Under the pieces are notes generated by a model. That model saw only the letters and a program-made list of their open reading frames with translations. It was not told where the DNA came from and did no database searches. A program made the translations under genes and the position numbers. Below, one piece after another: positions 8,002-17,999 of a stretch of 41,950 bases of DNA. Numbering within the stretch: position 1 is the stretch's first letter; each line of letters opens with the position of its first letter. The stretch comes from Alphaproteobacteria bacterium (GTDB lineage: Bacteria > Pseudomonadota > Alphaproteobacteria > CAAHEQ01 > UBA3637). The stretch lies in assembly GCA_015062385.1 (NCBI GenBank), contig SUUT01000011.1, positions 5,408-47,357 on the forward strand, read 5' to 3'.

Positions 8002-11000
8002 TCAACCCAAAGAGGCTCCATCAGCCTTAGGCGAGATAACAGAAACCTTTTTCTGAACAGCTTGACGGGTATATCTTAAAAAGTCATCAGAACCATTAAC
8101 CACAATATGTGTAATATCCGTCATCGGTTTCGGTTGTGTCAATGGTGGCAATCCATTCGGATTAATTTGAACCGTTATCGGTTGTGCTTGTATCCTCGGA
8201 GCAAAATAAGTTGCTACTTGTGTTATTTTTTCCGATAAACTTTTAAAAGCCCCTGTCCGTTCAATTAATTTAAGACCTTCCGGTTTTATAGTCCCATCTG
8301 ACGAAATAACCATTTTCAAGGCCATTCTTTCCACCATACCCAAATGCGATGAAATACCGTTTATAAACGGCTTAGAAATTTTTTTATGACCTAACTCATG
8401 AAGAATATATGTCAATTTATCGGCAGATAACTTTTCTTTGGAAATGGCTTGTCCCAATGCGAATAACATTTCATAAATGTATGCCGTTTGTTTATTATTC
8501 GGTAAAGAATTCATTATTTGCGAAATATTTTTCTTATCTGACATTTCTGAAATGTGTTTGACAATATTCATTACCATGTTTCCACATTCTTCCTGTTCCT
8601 TCTCTGTTAAACCAAGCCTTTGATGACCGTATGCTTGTGTGGTTGAAGAAAGTTTCGGTTCAATCGGATTAAATGCAAATAAATCTGTTAAAATTTCCGA
8701 GGTCTTTTTGTCAACTGCTACATCCTGTTGACCATTTTCTCCAATACCAAATTGTCTAAACAATATATCCAACATATTTTTTTCAAAAACAGATGCCGAT
8801 CTATACATACCATTGATAATATCCGGATGAATAGGCATTGTTTTTAACGCTGTAAGCAAAACAGATAATCGTTCATTTTCAGGAATATCATTTGTAAAAT
8901 GGGACAATGCCCCCAATGCCCGTTGTACTTTTGCCAAATACAAAGGGGTATTATCATTGTTTTCTTTACGAATTTGTACCATACAATCACTAAAATTTTG
9001 TGTAAATTTTGCTGTAAAGTCATCATTATCTAAATGATTTTTTCCAAAAAGAGATTGCTGAACGGTTTTAAATAACAAATATCCAAACAACTCACGTTCT
9101 GCCGGTAATGGTTCTTGTAAACTGCAAGATCCCGTATCAAATAACGAAATATAAATATGTTGTGGATTTTTCGGGTGATTTAATACTTTTAACTGAGCCC
9201 CATGTCTGTCATCATCAAAAACACCACCTTTTAAAATACATCCTAAATTTAAAATAAAGTTTGCTTTTGCCGTTGCCTGTTTTAAAGATTTTTGTTCCGG
9301 TGTATCTGTCGGCATATCAACAAAATCAATTCCCTGTGCTTTTTCCATCAGTTTATAACTTTGCAACCACTGCCCATTACCCTCCGAACAGTGTTTAGTA
9401 CTATACCCCAACCATCCCATTGTTTTAAAATGAACAGTGTATCCGTCAACCGTTATCGTGACGGGGTCATATAATTCCCGTGACAGTCTAAATTGTTGAT
9501 AACCGGCATCGGCACTTGTTTCAATCGTATTCATATCAGCGGCTTGTTTTGCACAATCGGATAAAACGGCAACATTTTCCGGCGAAATACCTTTTTGTTT
9601 TAAATCTTCAAACGTATCAATCATCCGCTCAAATCCCTGTGAGGCTTTCTGTCCGGAACGTTCTTTGCCCAGTGATAAAATTTCATCCCCTAAATCAATG
9701 GTTATAAAATGCGAACCGGCAGCTAAAACCCGTCCTAATTTTTGTTTGTTTTGGCGTAAGCGTTCTAAAATTTCAGGATGATATGTTCTTAATAAATCGT
9801 ATATTTCAGTACGAGAAGGGATGGCGGCCTGATTTGTCAGTTTTTTCATTTCATCCGTAAAATCAACCGGCAAATCACTGCGAGAAGCTAAAAACTGTCC
9901 GACTTTAACTTCTGCCGGTCCTTTATTTTCAAAAAACAAACGAGCCGTTTTTCCCAACTCAAAAGCATCGTCATTTTCACCTGTTTTACGACGAGCGGTT
10001 AAAAATGTCGCCAATAAAAATTCGGCTTCATAAGTCGGATGTTGATGAATATAACTACGTAATCCTTCAAGTAAGACATCCCGATTTGGAATATCTTCCT
10101 CCGGCGGAAATAATTGCTTCATCACAAAATCAAAAAGATATTCTTGCTGTTTTTTATTATCTTTAACACGTCTTCTTTGGTTATTTTCATCAATATTTTT
10201 ATAAAAATCAGGAACAACAGATTTTAAAAATTCTTTCATAATTAAAGCCCTTGTTTCCAATGATGATTTCCAAAACAAAGAATGATATTCTATTAACATC
10301 TCGGAAGACACTTTAACATAACCGTTTGAAAGGTTTATCATCGTATGTCTTTTTTCAATTGAATCTTTCAGGCTTTCAGCCGTCTCATTAGTTGCAGGAT
10401 CCAATAAGAACCGAATACTTGCCTCTGACGTTTCTTTATCTCTTGTCAAAACAACAATTAAATCTGCTAAAATACCAACACCTTGATTTTTTGTACTGTT
10501 TGATAAATCATATTGTTTCAACGGATTCAATCGTCTTGCCAATTCTTCCTGTGCAACCAAATCATTTTGAAGCTGTATTGCAACCGCTCTATACGTTTCA
10601 CCGGATAAAGAAGCATAACGAACATCTTTTTTATAACTAAACAGTTCTTTTCCCGTCTCTTCTGTTTTTAAACGGTCATCATATGGTTGAACTTTTTCTA
10701 AATAATCCGGCTCTCCGGTATCCTCTCCAATTAAATCTAAAACAGTTTTACTCCATTTTTGAACAATCTGTTCTTTTAAATCACTAAAAATAATATCATT
10801 GCGACCACTTAACAGTTGAGAATAATACTTTTCCCGTTCAATCAACGGTTCTTTTTCAATTTTTTTTAACAATTTTTGTAAAACGGCACGCTGTGTCTTT
10901 AAATCACTGTTAAACATATTTCTGTAGATAAACAGACAATAGGCATCTATTGCATCCTGAAGCTGAACATTCCAAAAATCTTCTGAATCTAATATTTTAT

Positions 11001-13992
11001 CTATTAGAGAACAAATAATCGGGGATGTTCTTTCTCCAAAAGTTCTTAAATCATTCAAAAGATTTATCCTCTCATCCATTTTAGGTACGGCAAACAAATC
11101 CTGTATAATTACATTTGTAAGTGGCTCAAAATCTTTTTCGGTTAAATTCTGTACCTGATGAACACCTATACTTTGGGAAAGAGCAATAAACAAGAAAACT
11201 TTTTGAAATAACTTTTCCGGATAATTTTCGGGTTTAATTGCATTTTGAAACAAACGTTGATATAAAAATGCTTCATTCGATTTATATGAATTATTTTTTA
11301 TTAAATCTTCACATAAAGAATAGGGAATTGTTAATGGTGTTTCCGGATTGTTAAAATACCGCTTTAATACGCCGCACCAATTATTTCTTTTGGCATCATA
11401 ATTTAAATCCTTTGTATAATTATATATAACAGACGAATATGCTTTTTTAAGTGTTGTCGCATCGATCGGTGTATCATATTGAAAAATCTTTTCAAAAAAT
11501 TCAGGCATTTTTTCAGATAAGGTCCAACAATTCAATGCTTTTATTTTTAATACATCCAATAACTTATGTTCCGTACAAAACTGAATATATTTGTCTGTAT
11601 TATAAACCGCCGGTCCGCATAAATCATTACCATAATTAAAACTCAAATTCAAAAAGGGAGATTCCTTTAAAATTTGAACAGCTCTTTCATCTTGTAAAAC
11701 AATGCCGACTATTTCAAAATAACGCTGATAAAGTTGTTCTTGAATTTGAGGTGTTTGTACACTTAATAATTGATTTTTGATTTGAGTATCGTATGTGTCA
11801 ATATGATGCATATAACTTGTGCGATTAAATGCAACATTAAATAAAAAATCCATTTCTGCCAAAACAGAAGCTGCATCTCTTAAAACATCGGTTTCATTTA
11901 AGTTTTGAATACGATGAATGCGTTTTCGGATATCAAATATTAAAGATTTTCGTTGATTTTCCTTTATTTCCGCTTTGGGTTGTATTTCGAATATTCGGCC
12001 TAACAAATCAAACGCCTTATATTTTTCCTCTTGGTTCTTTTGTAGGGAATTCTTGAAAAAAATATCTTTCTTAATAACTGAAATATTTGTAATTTGCCCT
12101 GTGTGCTGATTATATTGATAAACTTCAATTATATCATCTAAAACCCGAACACCTGCTTGATGTGTTAAATGGTTGCCCTTATCCTGAATATTTTGTTGAT
12201 TATACCATAACCCTATCTGTACACCAAACGGCAAATAATAGTCCGAATATTCTTTTTCCATTGCTTTATCCAAATCATTTCTTAAATAAAGCGTTGATAA
12301 TACAGATTCAAACAAAGTAGAACGGGGTTCAAAAATACCATATAAAGCTAAAATATCGGCAATAGATTCTCTATATAACAATTCATTCGGTATTTTTGCA
12401 TGCCTATCCTTATCTTTAATTTTTTTTATTTCCTGCGTGCGTTTTACCCACTCTTCTTCTGCCCTTGCCAACAAATGTGCTAACGGATGCGGTTGATTTG
12501 GCACAATAGACAAACCAACTCTCTCCTTTATTAACTTTTCAAGCATAACTTGAATAGGTAATGGATTTTTAGTATATAACCCCGTAAAAATATCCCTCTT
12601 GTTTTCATTTTCAAAAAAATCTTGGGCCTGTTGTGTGTTTAACGTGTATAATATTTTGCGAATTGTATAAACATTTTGATACACGCAACGCAATAAAGCA
12701 TCTGTTTTTTCTTTTTCTTCATCCGTTTGAACAGTCAAATTTTTGGCGGGGGAATTTTTTTTAAAAATATGCCATAATTTTGATAAAACAGACTGTTTTT
12801 GCGTTGAATTTTGAGGTAAAATCAAGTCTTTTAAACTTTTAACCAAACCTGACAATTCCGGTATTTTTGAAAAATCAACTTGATTACCTAACACCCGCAA
12901 TGTCTGTGCCGTCATTAACCGACAAAGATTAATGATATCATTTTGTTTTTGTTCATTGTGTGAAGTAACATGTAATGTATCCGTTAAATACCGATATAAT
13001 GAATTAAATATTTCTTGCTTTTCACTATCCGTTGCCTGATTTAAAATATTTAAAAATTCTTTTTTAAATATTTTCTGATGGGTTGGCGATAAATAAAAAG
13101 AATCATTGTTTTTGTCTTCCGGCGTTTCAAATGCCAAATGTGTCACTGCCGTTAAAAATCTTGATTCATCAGACAACACAGAACAGGATGCATATTCTTC
13201 ATACGAATTAACAGCTTCTCGATTGATAACATCCAATAAAACCTGTAATTTTTGCATTGGTTTTTTATTAAGATAATCTTGATCAGAAAATGTTGAATGA
13301 AGATGTGATACAAATTGACAATCTTTGATTTGTTTTGTTTGTGAACTGATTGGCCTATATACGGGATCTTTTGGTAAACTATATCCATATTTCATAATAA
13401 GACCTTCAATAACACTAATACGTGTCTTATTTAACGGATGAACATCTATTATTCCCGAAAGAGAAATATTAGAGGGCATTTTACCCATAAACTCTAATGC
13501 TGATCGCGGATCATAGCCTTGACTGATTAAAGCACGAATACTTAATGAATCGGCCAAACTTTCTTCAATCTTATCATTTCCTTCTTTTCCTTGCCGTTTT
13601 AAAACAGCATGCGCCATTTCATGACCAATAATATAGGCCAACTCATCTTCACTTTTACACGTTTCAAATAATCCTTTTGTAAAACAAATGTAAGACTCTG
13701 TTAAACCAAATTTATTACCGGACAAAAAGAAAGCATTCGGGGAATCATCATCAATTATGCGAACATGCAAATTATCCCAATTAAAATCTTTAAATTCTTC
13801 CACATATTTATACAATTTTAAAGCAATTGCCTTAATATACGCCTCTGTCGGTTGTGTTTTAGAGTTGGAAGAAACCAAATGAAACGTTTCAATCAACTTA
13901 CCCCGAATATCATTCAATATTTCCGGATTTGTTGTTGCTTGCTTTGTACCGTCATTTGTCGAATCATTATGAACCATTTTTAGCTCCGGCAT
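8002..13992 (-). CDS. giant protein: M48-type zinc protease plus ABC1/UbiB-like kinase module
   Basis: Up to 1,996 residues. About residues 20-210 match the M48 metallopeptidase layout: HEMAH (about 125-129, zinc ligands and catalytic Glu), downstream EESLAD supplying the third ligand, then GYDP and DVHPLNKTRI. A long, mostly helical middle has no recognised motif. About residues 1360-1620 resemble ABC1/UbiB atypical kinases: VKVGQFLASRSDLP (KxGQ motif), LAAGS, GGVFDDDRHGAQLKV at about 1594 (where the family has DPHPGN) and LFDTGS at about 1619 (DFG-like). Both kinase motifs deviate, so activity is uncertain. The tail is helical then proline/glutamine-rich. An alternative ATG at 13977 has the better ribosome site (GGAG, 6-base gap), which would remove 5 residues. 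No signal peptide or membrane segment; likely cytosolic or translocated. Protease call fairly secure, kinase call tentative. Confidence 0.8.
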   Translation of the reverse strand: MPELKMVHNDSTNDGTKQATTNPEILNDIRGKLIETFHLVSSNSKTQPTEAYIKAIALKLYKYVEEFKDFNWDNLHVRIIDDDSPNAFFLSGNKFGLTESYICFTKGLFETCKSEDELAYIIGHEMAHAVLKRQGKEGNDKIEESLADSLSIRALISQGYDPRSALEFMGKMPSNISLSGIIDVHPLNKTRISVIEGLIMKYGYSLPKDPVYRPISSQTKQIKDCQFVSHLHSTFSDQDYLNKKPMQKLQVLLDVINREAVNSYEEYASCSVLSDESRFLTAVTHLAFETPEDKNNDSFYLSPTHQKIFKKEFLNILNQATDSEKQEIFNSLYRYLTDTLHVTSHNEQKQNDIINLCRLMTAQTLRVLGNQVDFSKIPELSGLVKSLKDLILPQNSTQKQSVLSKLWHIFKKNSPAKNLTVQTDEEKEKTDALLRCVYQNVYTIRKILYTLNTQQAQDFFENENKRDIFTGLYTKNPLPIQVMLEKLIKERVGLSIVPNQPHPLAHLLARAEEEWVKRTQEIKKIKDKDRHAKIPNELLYRESIADILALYGIFEPRSTLFESVLSTLYLRNDLDKAMEKEYSDYYLPFGVQIGLWYNQQNIQDKGNHLTHQAGVRVLDDIIEVYQYNQHTGQITNISVIKKDIFFKNSLQKNQEEKYKAFDLLGRIFEIQPKAEIKENQRKSLIFDIRKRIHRIQNLNETDVLRDAASVLAEMDFLFNVAFNRTSYMHHIDTYDTQIKNQLLSVQTPQIQEQLYQRYFEIVGIVLQDERAVQILKESPFLNLSFNYGNDLCGPAVYNTDKYIQFCTEHKLLDVLKIKALNCWTLSEKMPEFFEKIFQYDTPIDATTLKKAYSSVIYNYTKDLNYDAKRNNWCGVLKRYFNNPETPLTIPYSLCEDLIKNNSYKSNEAFLYQRLFQNAIKPENYPEKLFQKVFLFIALSQSIGVHQVQNLTEKDFEPLTNVIIQDLFAVPKMDERINLLNDLRTFGERTSPIICSLIDKILDSEDFWNVQLQDAIDAYCLFIYRNMFNSDLKTQRAVLQKLLKKIEKEPLIEREKYYSQLLSGRNDIIFSDLKEQIVQKWSKTVLDLIGEDTGEPDYLEKVQPYDDRLKTEETGKELFSYKKDVRYASLSGETYRAVAIQLQNDLVAQEELARRLNPLKQYDLSNSTKNQGVGILADLIVVLTRDKETSEASIRFLLDPATNETAESLKDSIEKRHTMINLSNGYVKVSSEMLIEYHSLFWKSSLETRALIMKEFLKSVVPDFYKNIDENNQRRRVKDNKKQQEYLFDFVMKQLFPPEEDIPNRDVLLEGLRSYIHQHPTYEAEFLLATFLTARRKTGENDDAFELGKTARLFFENKGPAEVKVGQFLASRSDLPVDFTDEMKKLTNQAAIPSRTEIYDLLRTYHPEILERLRQNKQKLGRVLAAGSHFITIDLGDEILSLGKERSGQKASQGFERMIDTFEDLKQKGISPENVAVLSDCAKQAADMNTIETSADAGYQQFRLSRELYDPVTITVDGYTVHFKTMGWLGYSTKHCSEGNGQWLQSYKLMEKAQGIDFVDMPTDTPEQKSLKQATAKANFILNLGCILKGGVFDDDRHGAQLKVLNHPKNPQHIYISLFDTGSCSLQEPLPAERELFGYLLFKTVQQSLFGKNHLDNDDFTAKFTQNFSDCMVQIRKENNDNTPLYLAKVQRALGALSHFTNDIPENERLSVLLTALKTMPIHPDIINGMYRSASVFEKNMLDILFRQFGIGENGQQDVAVDKKTSEILTDLFAFNPIEPKLSSTTQAYGHQRLGLTEKEQEECGNMVMNIVKHISEMSDKKNISQIMNSLPNNKQTAYIYEMLFALGQAISKEKLSADKLTYILHELGHKKISKPFINGISSHLGMVERMALKMVISSDGTIKPEGLKLIERTGAFKSLSEKITQVATYFAPRIQAQPITVQINPNGLPPLTQPKPMTDITHIVVNGSDDFLRYTRQAVQKKVSVISPKADGASLG

Positions 13993-14017
13993 TTTTAATA
14001 CCCTTTTAATGCCTTAT

Positions 14018-14046
14018 ATTATATCCTATTTTTTCATTAAAATCAA
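14018..14046 (-). promoter_or_regulatory. promoter of the giant protease/kinase-like gene
   Basis: TTGATT (14041-14046) and a perfect TATAAT (14018-14023) are 17 bases apart on the minus strand, 26 bases upstream of the first ATG. The giant gene is therefore probably a single transcription unit. Confidence 0.8.
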
Positions 14047-14211
14047 TTTTTTTATATAAAAAAGGCATTTTTTATAATTGAATAAAAAAACGCTCATAAC
14101 ACAAAAACAAAAATTTTATTTTTTTGATAAAATCTCATTATTTCATCAAAAATTTATAACAACTTTTCAAAAGAAATCGATTAAGCTGATTAGTGATATC
14201 ATTATACAAAA

Positions 14212-14233
14212 AAGACATCCGCTTGGATGCCTT
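14212..14233 (-). terminator. terminator after the 371-residue coiled-coil gene
   Basis: On the minus strand GGCATCC and GGATGTC form a 7 bp stem with one G-U pair and a 4-base loop, followed by TTTTTTG. A-runs and T-runs on both sides mean it could also work on the plus strand. Confidence 0.85.
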
Positions 14234-14263
14234 TTTTTCATAATTTACAATATCAAATATTGA

Positions 14264-15379
14264 TTATGCCGAATGACCGCCTTGTACTTTTGTCGGAGCT
14301 TGATCAATATCTTCTGTCATATTAACTGAAGAACCGAGCTTCGGAGCGGTTGGAATGTTTCCGATTTGATTAAACATTTCCATATTATTTGCCGCACCTG
14401 CCAATGTGCTTGCGGGTGTTGTTGTATAAGCCGAAGCTGTTGCAATGTGCGGAACGGAACGAACACCGTTATCTGCAACCGTTGTTTCCATATAGGCATT
14501 AATCCGTTGTAACACTTCGTAATTTTGTTGTACCCCTTCTAACAAGGAACCAACATTCGCATCCTGAATCTTTTGTATATTTTCCGGAGAAAGACAATTC
14601 AATTCAAGAGTTTTCATCAACCGTTGACGAGCAGCACTGAATTCCAGAACAGATTGATTTGCCATATCTTGTGTTTCATATAACGCATTCATTGTTGCTT
14701 TATATTCATTATTAATCCGGTCCATTTCCGCTTTAATCTGACGTTTACGAGCTGCATTTTTTTCAGCTTCCCGTTGTTCTTCCAATTCTTGATGACGGGC
14801 AATTAATTGGTTTGTTTTATTTAAACCTTGCAATAATCCCTGTACCGATTCGCCTAATTGTTCTGAACAATATTGAATATGGTTTAAATTATAGGCTGTA
14901 AAATCCATTTGTTGACCATCAATATTTTGCGGTTCGTTAAAATTATATCCTTTTTGATGAAGAACTTCCACATCATTCGGATAAAAAATATAATCATGAC
15001 GGATATTACTCCAATGAACAATCGCTCCGGCTTTTTCAACCGCCAACAAAATCGGCATTCCGCCGTTTAACAAAATACCATTCATTAAACGTACGTCATT
15101 TAAATACATTTCATCACGCAACCGTTGCATCTCGGCTTTATCTTCGTGAACAACTACCGCAACGGAAAATTTTCCCGAAATATCTATGGAAGTTTTAGCA
15201 TATTCATTATATAAGGGTTGAATGGCATCTTGCACGGATTTCGGTTGTTTTTTCAATTCCGAAGAAAACACTCTTAAAATCTTTCCCGTTCCAAAACCTG
15301 TTTGGCTAAATTCACGAACATACGCATCTAATTCTGCTTCTGTTAGTTCTCTTCTTTTGGACGAAGTTTTTTTTGCCAT
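14264..15379 (-). CDS. uncharacterised coiled-coil protein
   Basis: 371 residues, start supported by AAAGGA 7 bases before the ATG. No known family recognised. Residues 1-190 look globular (KILRVFSSELKKQPKSVQ, FSVAVVVHEDKAEMQRLRDEM, ILLNGGMPILLAVEKAGAIV). About residues 190-290 are strongly helical and charged (RHQELEEQREAEKNAARKRQ, QIKAEMDRINNEYKATM), a probable coiled coil. The tail is Ala/Thr-rich and likely unstructured. No signal peptide. It starts 16 bases after the stop of the repeat protein at 15396-17612, so the two are almost certainly co-transcribed and may work together. Confidence 0.8.
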   Translation of the reverse strand: MAKKTSSKRRELTEAELDAYVREFSQTGFGTGKILRVFSSELKKQPKSVQDAIQPLYNEYAKTSIDISGKFSVAVVVHEDKAEMQRLRDEMYLNDVRLMNGILLNGGMPILLAVEKAGAIVHWSNIRHDYIFYPNDVEVLHQKGYNFNEPQNIDGQQMDFTAYNLNHIQYCSEQLGESVQGLLQGLNKTNQLIARHQELEEQREAEKNAARKRQIKAEMDRINNEYKATMNALYETQDMANQSVLEFSAARQRLMKTLELNCLSPENIQKIQDANVGSLLEGVQQNYEVLQRINAYMETTVADNGVRSVPHIATASAYTTTPASTLAGAANNMEMFNQIGNIPTAPKLGSSVNMTEDIDQAPTKVQGGHSA

Positions 15380-15395
15380 TGTTAATTCCTTTCTT

Positions 15396-17612
15396 TTATA
15401 CCATTGCTTGTGATTGTTGAGAACGAACGGTTAATAGGTTTATATCACTTGTTTCTTCTAAATTAACCGGTTTTCCTAACGGATTTTCTTTTTTTGCATC
15501 CGAAGTCGTCGTTAAATCTGCCAGTTTTTGACTTGATGACGAATTATCGGGTGTCACAATTGAATTATTTATTGTTGCTTGTTCTGTTATTGTCGGCTCA
15601 TTATCTGCTGTATTTTCCGGAACTTTGGGAGCAACCGTTGTTGAAACCAATCCGATTGTACCTAAATCAAATGTCCGATTAGTTCCGGCAATCCCCCCCC
15701 GTTTAAATCCTTTTGATCTACCAGCAGGTTTTATTGGTGTTGTTCCAATACTACCTCCGGGGACAATACCAAAATCCAAATCACCGGATGCATGCACATT
15801 TCCATTACCCATTGATACCATGGCATCAGTAATCGAAGGCTGTTCCGACTTGCTTGAGGCTATAATATTGATCGGATCACGCCGTTGTCTAGCAGAAACC
15901 ATTCCACTCGCACCATTCAAATTCCGAGAAGCATCCGTGACACTCTGTATAGAAGACGGAGCATCTGCAACTACTCTATGAACCTCTCTCACATCTGTTG
16001 TAGATAATATTCCTTGTGCTTGACTTACTAATGTGTCTTTCTGTTGTGCTAAATTTTCAAGATGTTCACGGGCTTCCGGTGTTGTTGCCTGCTCTGCTAA
16101 ATCTCTATAACGTTGAGCTTCTTTTCTTGCTTGTTCCGCTCTTTCTTTCAAGGCTTTAAGTGCATTGTCTCCATCTTCCGGAGTTAATTTGCCCGTCTGC
16201 AACGCTGCTCCTACATTATCCACAGCCATCATTGCTCTTTGATGATTTGCTACGGCTGATTGAGATTTTTCCCCGTCATTTGAAAACTCCCTCTCGGAGC
16301 CAATGTTGTCAGAACCACGATTTTCTTGAGAAGAATTATCACCTTTATTCCTCCAATCATCAAAACGATTAAGATCCTTATGGTAATTTCTGTAATCTTT
16401 AGCATTATTTGCCAAATTTTCGTACTGTCGTGCTAAATTTTCAAGATTTTTACGGTCTTTCGGTGTTGTTGCCTGCTCTGCTAAATCTCTAATTGCTCTT
16501 TGATTATTTGCTACGGCTGATTGAGATTTTTCCCCGTCATTTGAAAACTTCGTCGCGGAGCCAATGTTGCCAGAACCACTCTCTTCTTGAGAAGAATTAT
16601 TACTTTGATTCTCAAAATCATCACAAACCGCCTTAAAATCCTTATGGCAATTTCTGTAATCTTTAGCATTATTTGCCAAATTTTCGTACTGTCGTGCTAA
16701 ATTTTCAAGATTTTTACGGTCTTTCGGTGTTGTTGCCTGCTCTGCTAAATCTCTACAATGTTGAGCTTCTTTTCTTGCGTGTTCCTCTGTTTCTTTCAAG
16801 GCTTTAAGTGACTTGTCTTTCTCTTCCGGATTTAATTTGCCCGTCTGCAATGCTGCTCCTACATTATCCACAGCCATCATTGCTCTTTGATGATTTGCAT
16901 CTGCCGCTGCTTGATGTTCTTTTAATGCTCTTTCTTTTTCGGGACCATCCGGCATTGCCATAATTTCATCTAAACGAGCAATTAATCGTTCATCAAATGC
17001 CGCTGTTTCAGATAAAACTTTTCCCTGATAATCAACATATGTAGAATATGAACCATCCGGATTTAAATGTTTAGCGTTAATATCCCATCCGTTCGCAATA
17101 GCCGCCTTTAAATCTGCTACTGTATGAGCATCACTTGCCATAATTTGAGCCATAGCCGTTGTCGCATGGCGTGTCTGTGCCATTTGTGCTGCCGGCGAAG
17201 CAGATGAACCTTCATTCTTGACCGTTTCGTAAAGATGTTGTACCGCCGGCGGATAAGACCGAATTTCTTTATCTTTTACTTCCTGTGGTAAACGTAAGCT
17301 GGTGGCAAAACCCAATAACTGTTGACACCGTTTAATGTTTTCCGGATTTTTCATATCCCCGTGTAATAAACTTTCAACCTCTGCCAATGTACTTCTTAAA
17401 TTTTTCAGATTTTCATCAAATTCCCGTTGCGTTAACGGTTGTTCGCCAATACCGGCATAAATATATTTTGTTTGTGGAGATTGCGTGTTGGAAGAAACTT
17501 GCCTAATAGGCTGACGATTAACGGGTCGGACTGATGAAGCCTTTGTTGGCGAAACATTTCGTGCTGATGTTGTACCCGTTGATGTGAATTGTTGACTGCT
17601 TTCTTCTGTCAT
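15396..17612 (-). CDS. uncharacterised helical-repeat protein
   Basis: 738 residues from the ATG at 17612, chosen because GGAGG lies 5 bases upstream; a start 54 bases further up has no such site and would lie almost on the promoter. No known family recognised. The N-terminus is Ser/Thr/Gln-rich and probably disordered. About residues 240-525 are a chain of related helical segments: QRAMMAVDNVGAALQTGKL occurs twice, DLAEQATTP three times, NLENLARQYENLANNAKDYR twice, and the linker FSNDGEKSQSAVAN twice. The DNA of some copies is almost identical. The C-terminal 210 residues are Ser/Thr/Pro/Gly-rich. No signal peptide or membrane segment. First gene of a two-gene operon with 14264-15379. Function unknown. 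Confidence 0.82.
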   Translation of the reverse strand: MTEESSQQFTSTGTTSARNVSPTKASSVRPVNRQPIRQVSSNTQSPQTKYIYAGIGEQPLTQREFDENLKNLRSTLAEVESLLHGDMKNPENIKRCQQLLGFATSLRLPQEVKDKEIRSYPPAVQHLYETVKNEGSSASPAAQMAQTRHATTAMAQIMASDAHTVADLKAAIANGWDINAKHLNPDGSYSTYVDYQGKVLSETAAFDERLIARLDEIMAMPDGPEKERALKEHQAAADANHQRAMMAVDNVGAALQTGKLNPEEKDKSLKALKETEEHARKEAQHCRDLAEQATTPKDRKNLENLARQYENLANNAKDYRNCHKDFKAVCDDFENQSNNSSQEESGSGNIGSATKFSNDGEKSQSAVANNQRAIRDLAEQATTPKDRKNLENLARQYENLANNAKDYRNYHKDLNRFDDWRNKGDNSSQENRGSDNIGSEREFSNDGEKSQSAVANHQRAMMAVDNVGAALQTGKLTPEDGDNALKALKERAEQARKEAQRYRDLAEQATTPEAREHLENLAQQKDTLVSQAQGILSTTDVREVHRVVADAPSSIQSVTDASRNLNGASGMVSARQRRDPINIIASSKSEQPSITDAMVSMGNGNVHASGDLDFGIVPGGSIGTTPIKPAGRSKGFKRGGIAGTNRTFDLGTIGLVSTTVAPKVPENTADNEPTITEQATINNSIVTPDNSSSSQKLADLTTTSDAKKENPLGKPVNLEETSDINLLTVRSQQSQAMV
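16377..16490. repeat. 114-bp near-perfect direct repeat, copy 1
   Basis: Matches 16641-16754 with a single mismatch, at an offset of 264 bp (88 codons, so in frame). It encodes the DLAEQATTPKDRKNLENLAR segment. Part of a nested set of repeats within the helical-repeat gene. Confidence 0.93.
16641..16754. repeat. 114-bp near-perfect direct repeat, copy 2
   Basis: Partner of 16377-16490 (113 of 114 bases identical). A second repeat pair, 16231-16290 and 16492-16551, is offset by 261 bp. A third match joins about 16193-16250 and about 16853-16910. All offsets are multiples of three. Confidence 0.93.
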
Positions 17613-17646
17613 AACAACCTCCATAAGATAAAATTCATCTTTTTTT

Positions 17647-17676
17647 AGTTTATCACAAATACCCACCCCTTGTCAA
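17647..17676 (-). promoter_or_regulatory. promoter of the helical-repeat/coiled-coil operon
   Basis: TTGACA (17671-17676), an 18-base spacer and TAAACT (17647-17652) on the minus strand. The -35 box is perfect and the -10 is 4 of 6. It gives a short leader to the ATG at 17612. Confidence 0.55.
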
Positions 17677-17999
17677 ACAATATTATATACTTTTATATCA
17701 ATCGGTTAGTTTAATATGCCAAAAATTTATTCAAAATACATCCGTATTTTCCCCTTTTACATCTATTCGAAATTTTCGTCAAAAATTTATTTTTCATCAT
17801 AATATTTTGAAAAAACATCCTTTTTTATGTACATTTCATTTACTTTTTATCAATTAAAACATCTTGAATAGACTTTTTCATGTATTTTTTCAAAATAGAT
17901 TTTATTTTTCATAAAAACAAGTATTTTCTCATAAATAACGATTCGAAAAGACATATATGATATCTGCTATAAATAAAATTCACATAACAAACTGTTTGT
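17677..17999. other. AT-rich intergenic stretch, nothing recognised
   Basis: Very AT-rich spacer upstream of the helical-repeat operon, with many TTTT/AAAA runs. No credible open frame with a ribosome site, RNA gene or hairpin terminator was seen. Confidence 0.5.
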
